DNA of 34,374 nt. Source: Verrucomicrobiales bacterium (GTDB lineage Bacteria > Verrucomicrobiota > Verrucomicrobiia > Verrucomicrobiales > DEV007). Position numbers and translations under genes: made by a program. Numbering within the stretch: position 1 is the stretch's first letter; each line of letters starts with the position of its first letter. Shown piece by piece: positions 25,427 through 33,600 of the stretch. The DNA lies in assembly GCA_029213065.1 (NCBI GenBank), contig JARGPH010000041.1, positions 11,013 through 45,386 of the forward strand, in the 5' to 3' direction. The notes below the pieces were generated by a model. It was not told where the DNA came from, made no database searches, and saw only the letters and a program-made list of their open reading frames with translations.

Positions 25427-25486
25427 GATTAGCACGTAGCAGAGTGCGAGGCAACAGGGTATAGAGTAAGGTCTCTGTTTTGATTC

Positions 25487-26269
25487 ATGATGCGTTCCGG
25501 AAAATTTCGATTCTGCTATATCTGCTTTGCAGTCCTCGTCGCCCTCGTTCCGTGGCTTCGAGCCGATGTCGAGGAGCCTGAGGCTAAAGACCGGGATGAG
25601 TTTTCGGGGAAAAAGATCGCGACTCAAAATGATGGCTACGAAATCATCAAAGAACGATTCTACAATGCCCCCCGATACGGGGATCCCGCGCCCGACTTTG
25701 AGCTGATCGATCAAAAGACAGGGGAGAAAGTGACTCTCGCGAGTTTACGGGCCGAAAAGCCCGTCGTGCTGATGTTCGGGAGCTGGGGGTGTGACGTGAT
25801 GCGCAACGGTTTCTGGTCCGTCCTGAAATCCTACGAGACCTACCGCGATCGCTATCATTTTGTGATGATTTACGTCCGTGAGGCGCATTCACTGGACGGC
25901 ACGGAAAAAATCGATGTCGAACGAGCCCGTGTCGTGGATCCCGAAACTTTCGCTGAACGGTCCCTGGCGGCGGCCTCCTGTCGGGTTGCTGTTAAGATCC
26001 CTTTTCAGATTCTCCTCGATACGATGGACGATAAGGTTGCCACGCGCTGGGCGGGCTGGCCGGTTCGCCTCTTCGTTGTCGATCGCGATGGAACGGTTGC
26101 TTATTCAGGCAAACCGGGGCCCTGGGGATTCAATCCCGGGGGCGGATTTAAGAGCGAGTTGGCGGATCAACTGAGGCCGCACGCGGAACGCTTCAATCAG
26201 GAATCTCTTGAGGAATTTCTGGCGAAGCGCGAGCAGGAAAAAGAAGAGGATACTGTTGACGGACAGTAG
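25487..26269 (+). CDS. Iodothyronine deiodinase-like thioredoxin-fold protein, exported
   Basis: This 260-residue protein has a signal peptide or anchor (about 7-26). The core (about 62-220) follows the animal deiodinase pattern: FGSWGC (97-102, where deiodinases have FGSCTU), IYVREAHSLDG (128-138, compare YIEEAHASDG) and GKPGPWGFNP (208-217, compare GKSGPWNYNP). C102 stands at the selenocysteine position and the Cys two residues earlier is Trp. A charged C-terminal tail (235-260) follows. Bacterial members probably act as thiol redox proteins or reductive dehalogenases in the periplasm; the reaction here is unknown. It is divergent from the DUF971 gene. A second ATG three bases on is equally possible. 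Confidence 0.8.
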   Translation: MMRSGKFRFCYICFAVLVALVPWLRADVEEPEAKDRDEFSGKKIATQNDGYEIIKERFYNAPRYGDPAPDFELIDQKTGEKVTLASLRAEKPVVLMFGSWGCDVMRNGFWSVLKSYETYRDRYHFVMIYVREAHSLDGTEKIDVERARVVDPETFAERSLAAASCRVAVKIPFQILLDTMDDKVATRWAGWPVRLFVVDRDGTVAYSGKPGPWGFNPGGGFKSELADQLRPHAERFNQESLEEFLAKREQEKEEDTVDGQ

Positions 26270-26350
26270 AAAATATTGAGTATCAAGAGTTTTTGATGTC
26301 GGTCGCGGTAGTCTTGCGTATCCTGTCAGAGGCACAATTTCAGAAGTATC

Positions 26351-27580
26351 ATGAAAATCGCAAAAGACGGAATTCGATCCATTGTTAAAGTCGGCTACGA
26401 CGGTCGGGTTCATAAGACCTTTCGTGGCACAGACAAAGAGATCCGCTTTGCGAACGAAGTGAAGGTGTTGAAAGCGTTGGAGGCACGGGGCTGTGATTTC
26501 GTTCCCCAGTTGCTGGAGTCGGATGAAGAAACTCTGACGATCATTACCACGAACTGCGGTGCACCGGCGGAAAGCACCATCAGCGAGGAAAAGGCGCAGT
26601 CTCTCTTTCAGCGTCTTGATGATGAATACGGGATCGTTCACGATGATCCTTTTGCCCGCAATATCACGTATGACGGGCGACAGGGTCAGTTTTGTGTGAT
26701 CGACTTTGAGCTGGCCGAGATCAAAGCGATGCCGGGCGCAACCGAGATCGAGAACGTTGAAAGCGACGAGGCGCACCGGATTTTGAGCTGGTGCGGCCTG
26801 ACCCGCGACGGGACGCGGAAGCCGGGGAATCAGGATGCGCTCTCGGTCTTTTCTCTCGAAAGCGGCTCCGCCAAAAACGAGGAATTGCTGGGGGACACGA
26901 GTATCGATGAGAACGGCATCATTTTCGCGGTGAGCGATGGCATGGGCGGCCCCAATGCCGGTGATGTCGCGAGCACACTGGTGGTGCGCGAGTTGCACCG
27001 GTTTCTTCCCGCCATGTTGGGCGATTTCCACGGAACCGCTGATCCTGCCGGGTTGCTGAATGGCGCTGTGAAATCGCTCCATGACTACGTGAGCCGCGTC
27101 GGAAACAACAATGAAAAGTTCAAGGGGATGGGGGCAACCGTGGTATGCGGACTCTTTTTCCATACCGTGGTGCATTTCGCCCATGTCGGGGACAGTCGCT
27201 TTTATCTCTTTCGCAAAGGTGAGTTGAAGCAGCTCACTCACGATCACAGCTATCTGGGGTCAAAATTCCGCTCCGGGAAATTGAACGAGCGTGAAGTGCG
27301 GATGCATCCTCATCGCAATGTCCTCGAGCAGGCAATCGGAGGCGGTTGTCGCAAGGTGAGCCCGCAGGTAGCCTCCTGCCGGCTTGAGCACGGGGACTGG
27401 TTCCTGATTTGTTCTGACGGCGTCGTCGACGGGCTATGGAACAAGAATATTGCGCAGGCTTTCGAGGAGGCAGAGGAGAAGGGCAGTTCAGCGGAAGAAG
27501 TCGCGACGCGCATTCTTGACTGGGCAACGAGAGAAGCGGGCGCTGACGATACGACCCTCTTTGTCGTCAAGGTGGTCTGA
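26351..27580 (+). CDS. Kinase-like domain fused to a PP2C-type phosphatase
   Basis: This is a 409-residue cytosolic protein. Residues 1-130 look like a minimal RIO/Bud32-type kinase: K22 in VHKTFRG, E36 in a helix, HDDPFARN (97-104) and IDFE (117-120) as catalytic and metal loops; the glycine-rich loop is weak. Residues 147-408 are a PP2C domain: KPGNQDA (158-163), SDGMGG (195-200), GMGATVV, HVGDSRFY, LICSDGV and ADDTTL, with all metal-binding Asp present. Kinase and phosphatase on one chain suggest a self-contained phospho-switch, which is inference. It is convergent with the cyclase gene, 15 bases apart. Confidence 0.82.
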   Translation: MKIAKDGIRSIVKVGYDGRVHKTFRGTDKEIRFANEVKVLKALEARGCDFVPQLLESDEETLTIITTNCGAPAESTISEEKAQSLFQRLDDEYGIVHDDPFARNITYDGRQGQFCVIDFELAEIKAMPGATEIENVESDEAHRILSWCGLTRDGTRKPGNQDALSVFSLESGSAKNEELLGDTSIDENGIIFAVSDGMGGPNAGDVASTLVVRELHRFLPAMLGDFHGTADPAGLLNGAVKSLHDYVSRVGNNNEKFKGMGATVVCGLFFHTVVHFAHVGDSRFYLFRKGELKQLTHDHSYLGSKFRSGKLNEREVRMHPHRNVLEQAIGGGCRKVSPQVASCRLEHGDWFLICSDGVVDGLWNKNIAQAFEEAEEKGSSAEEVATRILDWATREAGADDTTLFVVKVV

Positions 27581-27595
27581 CTCGTCTGGATCAGA

Positions 27596-29812
27596 CTACT
27601 TCTCTTTCATTACGTAAACGCCGTCCCAGTCTTCCGGCGGGGGATTCTGCGCCAGTTCAACGCAGCGTTCCGCCATGACGAGGGACGGATTCGTTTTCAC
27701 TCCGGGGTGGACTCCGGGTTTCCACGGCTCCAGCTCTGCCGATTTCTCAAAACAGCTGCGCGCTGCCTCCCAATGGCGTTTCAGATACTGATCGATCCCT
27801 TCCTGATAGATTTTGAGACACTTCGTGGTCGTGGCGGAAACGCTGTCTTTGAAGTCGATCACTTCGAAAACCGCGACGGGCTGAGCACGTCCCATCACCA
27901 CGATTTTGTCGAGATAGCGGTATACGATGTTGTCGTTCTCCGCTTTCGCGGCATTCAAGGTCGCCTCGGTGATCATGGTGTAGGCGCCATAGGATTTTGC
28001 CCCGCTTTCGCAACGGGCCGCTAGGTTCACTGCGTCACCGGTCATCGTGAAATTAATGCGCTGGCGGGACCCCATATTCCCCGTGACGACGTCGCCGGTG
28101 TTGATACCGATCCTCGTGTGCATGTCATTGACCTTCTCGGGCCAGCGACCTTCCTCTTTCCATTTGGCACAAAGTTCCTGCTGCTTTCGCTGCATGTGAA
28201 TGCTCGTGGCGACGGCGCGATAGGCGTGATCTTTAAACGGAACGAGAACCCCGAACATCGCCGCGATGGCATCACCCACATACTTGTCGAGGACGCCGCC
28301 GTTCTCGAGAAGCACATCGGTGAGCTCTGACATGTAGCTGATCATGAGGGCGACAAGGTCCTCCGGCGCGAGCTGTTCGGAAAACGAGGAAAATCCCGCG
28401 ATATCGGTGAAGAAAACCGTGATTTCGGTTTTCTCTCCGCCGAGTTCCGGTTTCAAGCCGGAAGCGATGATGCTCTCGACGAGCTCTTTTCCCGCGTAGG
28501 TTCCGAAAACCGCGCGGATTTCCCGTTTCTCTTTCGCCTCAGCGAGAAGACGGTCGGCGATCGCAAAACCGTGCAGCCCGAGAAAGCCGGAGACAGGAAG
28601 AAACAGGGGCAGGACGATGCTTTTCGACGAAAAGAGTAAAAAGGCGAGAGCGAAGTATGCGAGGATGATGAGGGTCGGAACGAAGATCGCGAGGGAAACG
28701 GGGGAGCGGTTGAGCCACCCGATCGTCGCCCAGGCAAAGGCGAGCCAGATCAGCATTGTCGCCCAGAGGGGAAACGTTTTCAGAAAGTCGTTTTGGAGGA
28801 TGTTATTGAGTGCCGTCGCCTGAATCGTGACGAGAGGTTCAGAGCCGCGGTACGGGGTGGGACCGAAATCGGAAAGCCCCGGGGCGACCTGGCCGACGAT
28901 GAGAACCTTGTCCTCGATTTCAAGGAGGTCTTCGCTCCAGGTTCCGGTTTGCTCAAAGGCGGCAAGGTATTCCATGAGCTGCACGTAATCCCACGCCATG
29001 AAGGTTGAGGTGTCCCGGTAATTGATCGGCATTTTCCCGTCGTCTCCGATCGGAATGACCCGCGAGCCATCGCGGCCCGTGATCGTAATCGCTTTCCCGA
29101 TGACAACCTCGACGTCCTCAGAGTTCGCTCCGTCGGCTTGCATCACCATTTGGAGAATCAGCGAGGGATAAATCTTCCCGCCAAAGCTGACAATGAGCGG
29201 CGCGCGCCGTCTAATGCCGTCGATGCTTGACGGGGCAACGTTTACGAATCCGGTCCAGGCACTCTCAGCAATCACGTCGATAGGGACCTGTCCGTTGCTG
29301 GCGCTCAGGAGTTGGGATCGATCACCGCTCACTTTTTGAATCGGCGTGGTTTTTCCGATACTGTCTTTGGCGTAGGGGACCAGCTCCGGTCGGGAATCGT
29401 CGGCGACGGCTCCGGTGATGGCACCGACGTGGAGCGCAAGTTCGTCGGCGAGAAAATTATCGTTACTCTCATCACCGCTTTTTTCCGAAAAGAAAAAGTC
29501 CCAGGCCAGCACGGCAGGGGGCCGCAGCGCGACGAGACTGCAAAACTGGCCGTGGATGCCCCGATTCCAATCCTCCCACCGACCCACCTTTTTGAGCGAG
29601 TATTCGCCGATCCCGACGATGACAATGCGCTCGCTCGCCGGAGGATCCGTTCCCGCCCGTGAGCGGAGTCGCCAGTCCTGAGTGAGGTTTTCAAGTTGCT
29701 GTGCCACCTCGGTCTGCGCAATCAGCACCATGAGGCTGAAAATCAGTGGCGGGGCCAGAAGAGGAACCCAGAATCGTCCCCGGGCGCTCTCCAATTTTGA
29801 AGAAGTGTTCAT
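27596..29812 (-). CDS. CHASE2-domain adenylate/guanylate cyclase
   Basis: This is a 738-residue membrane sensor. TM1 is at about 15-33, an extracytoplasmic CHASE2 domain at about 40-335 (VIVGIGEYSLKKVGRW, then PAVLAWDFFFSE), and three TM helices at about 345-415. A class III cyclase domain (about 455-645) has metal-binding D470 (FFTDIAGFSSFS) and D514 (YVGDAIAAMFG) and the transition-state residues N596 and R600 (GDAVNLAAR). A helical tail (660-738) may bind partners. It makes cyclic nucleotide from ATP or GTP in response to an outside signal. It is divergent from the FecR/exoprotein genes across 199 bases, a combination often seen in such genomes. Confidence 0.92.
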   Translation of the reverse strand: MNTSSKLESARGRFWVPLLAPPLIFSLMVLIAQTEVAQQLENLTQDWRLRSRAGTDPPASERIVIVGIGEYSLKKVGRWEDWNRGIHGQFCSLVALRPPAVLAWDFFFSEKSGDESNDNFLADELALHVGAITGAVADDSRPELVPYAKDSIGKTTPIQKVSGDRSQLLSASNGQVPIDVIAESAWTGFVNVAPSSIDGIRRRAPLIVSFGGKIYPSLILQMVMQADGANSEDVEVVIGKAITITGRDGSRVIPIGDDGKMPINYRDTSTFMAWDYVQLMEYLAAFEQTGTWSEDLLEIEDKVLIVGQVAPGLSDFGPTPYRGSEPLVTIQATALNNILQNDFLKTFPLWATMLIWLAFAWATIGWLNRSPVSLAIFVPTLIILAYFALAFLLFSSKSIVLPLFLPVSGFLGLHGFAIADRLLAEAKEKREIRAVFGTYAGKELVESIIASGLKPELGGEKTEITVFFTDIAGFSSFSEQLAPEDLVALMISYMSELTDVLLENGGVLDKYVGDAIAAMFGVLVPFKDHAYRAVATSIHMQRKQQELCAKWKEEGRWPEKVNDMHTRIGINTGDVVTGNMGSRQRINFTMTGDAVNLAARCESGAKSYGAYTMITEATLNAAKAENDNIVYRYLDKIVVMGRAQPVAVFEVIDFKDSVSATTTKCLKIYQEGIDQYLKRHWEAARSCFEKSAELEPWKPGVHPGVKTNPSLVMAERCVELAQNPPPEDWDGVYVMKEK

Positions 29813-30011
29813 TCAGCAATGCGCTGACTCTATCAATACGGTTACGGTGTCCGAAACAAGGAAAAGTTAAGTTATATACGAAAAATTGAATACCGACATA
29901 TCCTCATTCGTCTGGAATGGGGCTGATAAAGTCTCAGGTTTACCGATTTTCGCATTGATAAGAGGTTCGCCGGCGATAGGATTTACCTGCACAAACACGA
30001 ATAGGGGGAAA

Positions 30012-30527
30012 ATGAAGTTACGATTCGACTGTATACTGATACTGGCATTAGCGCTGGGAGGGCTCAGTGGCTCTCTCCGGGCCGCACCGGAGAGCGGCAA
30101 CGTCACCGTCGCGGTTGGTGAGGTCACTTTTACCGACAAGGATGGAAACGCTGTCGCGGTCAAAGCGGGAGATAAAGTCGCTGTCGGTGGAACCGTGAAA
30201 ACGGGAGCCGGAGCCCGCGCTGTCGTCGTCATCACCCCGCGCTCTGCGATTCGGGTCGCGGAAAATTCCGAGGTCATCATCACGGAAGTGACAGAGACTT
30301 CCACGCCGAAGCGGGTCATGCTTGATCTCAAGACCGGCAGCATGGGAGCACTGCTCAAACCCAACGCAGCCGGTGAGATGGACTTCAAAATCCGCACCCC
30401 AAGCGGGATCGCTGCAGCTCGCGGGACCTTCTACTCGGTTGCGATTGAGGACGGTAAAGGATTTGCCCAGGTGAAGGAAGGTCGCGTCGAGATCATTCCG
30501 GAGGAGACTGAGGAAGACCCTAACTAA
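30012..30527 (+). CDS. Secreted FecR-domain protein
   Basis: This is a 171-residue protein. The signal peptide is at 1-25 (LRAA). A FecR domain (about 60-150) shows GDKVAVGGTVKTGAGARAVV, SAIRVAENSEV and IRTPSGIAAARGTFYSV. The TPSG.AA.RGT element is the clearest mark. Unlike classical FecR it has no N-terminal cytoplasmic part, so it is probably a periplasmic or surface wall-associated form. The ATG at 30012 was chosen for the signal peptide and the GGGGGAA ribosome site; an in-frame ATG at 29886 would add 42 residues. It is 77 bases upstream of the exoprotein gene and probably co-expressed with it. Confidence 0.85.
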   Translation: MKLRFDCILILALALGGLSGSLRAAPESGNVTVAVGEVTFTDKDGNAVAVKAGDKVAVGGTVKTGAGARAVVVITPRSAIRVAENSEVIITEVTETSTPKRVMLDLKTGSMGALLKPNAAGEMDFKIRTPSGIAAARGTFYSVAIEDGKGFAQVKEGRVEIIPEETEEDPN

Positions 30528-30542
30528 TTTCTACAAGGGTGG

Positions 30543-30630
30543 TGCAAAGAGGGTTAGGTCGATTACTGAACCCTCTTAAGTCGAGCACTGAACCCTCTTA
30601 AGTCATGGAGCAAACCCTCTTCAATCCACT
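30543..30630 (+). promoter_or_regulatory. 22-nt-phased repeats spanning the exoprotein start
   Basis: AACCCTCTT occurs at 30569, 30591 and 30613, exactly 22 nt apart. The inverted form AAGAGGGTT is at 30547, again 22 nt away. The last copy lies inside codons 3-6 of the exoprotein gene. The full repeat unit is 22 bases (ACTGAACCCTCTTAAGTC plus four). The inverted copy could pair with any of the three others, giving alternative leader hairpins, or the set could bind a protein on one face of the helix. Confidence 0.6.
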
Positions 30631-33600
30631 GCGATCCGCCCTTCTGCGGCGATTGGTGGCTTTGGTATGTTTGCTCCCCGCATTGGCGCTGGCGAATCCT
30701 GCGGGGGAAACGATCCGCTTTGGCGATGTCGATTTTGTCCGGAACGGAAACCGGCTCGACGTCATTCAGCATTCCAATAAGGCGATCATCGATTGGACTT
30801 CTTTTTCGATAGCGAATGGTGAGACGACCGATTTCAGCCAACCGGGTGCGGCCGCTGCGGCGCTCAACCGGGTCACGGGCGTGTCTGCCTCACAGATCGA
30901 CGGATTGCTGCGATCAAGCGGGCGTATTCTTCTCCTCAATCCCAACGGGATCGTGATAGGGCCGAACGGGCGGGTTGACACTGCGTCCTTTGTTGCTTCA
31001 ACCCTCGATCTCAGTGATGGCGACTTTCTTGCGGGAGGGGATTTGCCGCTGAAGGGAGCTTCCGAGGCATCGGTAATCAATCTCGGCACAATCAGTGCCT
31101 TCGACGGAGATGTCTTTCTGGTAGCGGCTGCGGTCGAGAATCACGGTAGTATTTTTGCACCCAACGGAACGGTCGGGCTCGCGGCGGGCAACGATGTTCT
31201 CATCCGCGAGTCGGGTGAGGAGCGTGTCTGGGTGCGTGGCGCCTCCGGCGAAAAGAAAGAGACCGGTGTCGTCAACACGGGAACGGTTGAGGCGAATGTC
31301 GCTGAACTGAAAAGCTACAACGGCAATATTTACGGCATGGCCGTGAAAAACGAAGGCCGTGTCGCCGCGACGGGGGTGACCAAGCAGGGCGGACAGATTT
31401 TTCTCAGTGCGGGTGGCGGTAAGAGCAAGATTCGAAACACCGGCACTCTTGTCGCTAAGAATCCCACAACCCAATCCGACGGGAAAATTTCAATTCGAAA
31501 CAGCGGTGCGGAGAGTCTCACGGAAGTGGGTGGAACGGTCGATGCGGGAAGTTCAGAACCCGGTGGTGTCGGCGGTGACGTCGTGATTCTCGGGACGCGG
31601 ATCGATGTCTTGCCGGACACGGTGATCCTCGCCGATGGCGAAAATGGCGGTGGTCGTATTCAAATCGGAGGCGGTCGACGTGGTGAGAATCCTGATTTCA
31701 ACAACGCTGAATTTGTCAGTGTCGGAAACGGGGTTGAAATCAATGCGAGTGCGACAGCGAACGGCGATGGTGGCGAGGTGATTCTTTTCGCGACGGATAC
31801 CCTGGATTTTTACGGTCATGCTTCGGTGCGCGGTGGCGATCTCAGCGGGGATGGTGGTTTTGTGGAGCTGTCAGGCAAGCGGAGGGTGAACTTCAACGGC
31901 TTTGTGAATGCGGCTAATACCCGTGCCGTGAACGGTGCGAACGGCAGTCTACTTTTTGATCCTATTGATGTGGTGATTCATGCGGGAACAGGATCCACCG
32001 GAACGGAGATCATTGGAGATACGGTGAATTCACGAACGGACCTCTATGCCGGTGACATTGCCGCCTACCTGCAAAACAGTGGTAATCTCGAGATTCGAAC
32101 GGACGGCGGTGAAAGCGGGGTCGGCGATATTCGCATCGTGAACTCAGCCGATATCTCGTGGACGGGGACGAATGATCTCAAACTCTTCGCGGATGGAAGC
32201 ATCTCAATGGAAGATGATTCGCTGATCAGCTCCGGGATGGGCGATATACATTTTGAGAACGTCAGAGGAAGCAACAACGACGGGATCACGGGCACTTACG
32301 ATGGAATCGCGCTGACGAACGACGCATCGATCGTTAGCACGGGCGGCAACATTACTTTGATCGGAACCGGGAATGCGGATGGCATCGGACGAAGTTCCGG
32401 GGTTTTCATGGGGATGGATACAAGCATTTCCACGGGAGGCGACGGAAACATCACGATCAGGGGAACGGGCGGATTGTCTGATTCAAGCAATGTCGCGGTG
32501 GGCGTTCAAATCGGCATGGCCGGCATTTCCACGGAGAACGGGGACATCACGATTGAGGGAACAGGTGCCGGGGACTATTCCGATACGGGGAACTCGGGCG
32601 TGACAGTGGGGCTCTCCAGTTTGTCTTCGACCGGAGGTGACATTAAAATCAAGGGCACTGGCGGTTTCGGCAGTAGCGGTAATACCGGCGTATTCATCGC
32701 GGGCTATACCATGGAAACCGTGACCGGTAATATTGAAATCGAAGGGACCGGAGGCGTGGGGGACAATTCCGACGGGGTGAGGATTGAGAGCTCGACGGTG
32801 AGAACACGGGACGGAGGAACCATCACGATCTCAGGTCGTGCGTATGCCCCTGAGCCGAAGATTGAGTCAACTGCGGAAACCGAGATAATTACCACTTTCG
32901 TGGCAGTGCCGGATGCATCCAACGGGGTTTCGATGGATTCGGCTCAGATCGACAGCCACAGTGACCTCACTGTCTCAGGTGATGGTGACAACGATGTCGG
33001 GGTGGCAATATCAGGGACAACTATGATTTCGGATACCGGTCGTCTTCAGCTGGACGGAAAGTCGAACGATCACGGCGCGGTCCACATCGGGGATATCGCG
33101 GCAACGTCAATCGAGCTGGTTTCCCGGGGCGGAGATGTCACGATCGAGTCGACCGGAGGGATCGATGCCGGATCACTCGTTCTCCGCGATGAGTCTACAT
33201 CGGGTGCGGATTACATGCTCGATTCCGGATCGATTGATATCGGGAGCGTGACGACGGAATCCACGATCGGTAGTCTGTCTCTGGTCGCTTCGGATCGCTT
33301 CACGGTATCCAGCGTCGATGCGACCGGAAATCTCAATTTCGAGGCGCCCAATGCGATTACTTTTACAGGAGGAACTCACACCAATGGAAATATCACGGTG
33401 GCTTCGACGGTCATCAACGTGACGGGTGATCTCAGCGCTGACGGGAATTTTGATTCCACTCACGATACAACCGGTTTCAGCGCCCACGAATTCAATCTGA
33501 CGGGTTCTATCTTTGCGACAACGACGACTTTTACGAGCGGTTACGTCGGAGGAACGTTTAATGTCGACGGGGGCGGGCTCGCCGGTTCCGACATCCGGTT

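Noticed and set aside
26105-27247. 380-codon minus-strand frame
   Set aside because: Antisense to the deiodinase-like and kinase/PP2C genes, both with clear motifs.
29886-30011. Upstream start for the FecR protein
   Set aside because: It gives a 42-residue leader before the signal peptide and has no ribosome site, whereas 30012 has both.
30565-30630. CRISPR-like repeat spacing
   Set aside because: The repeat unit is contiguous (22 nt, no spacers of variable sequence) and there is no cas gene.
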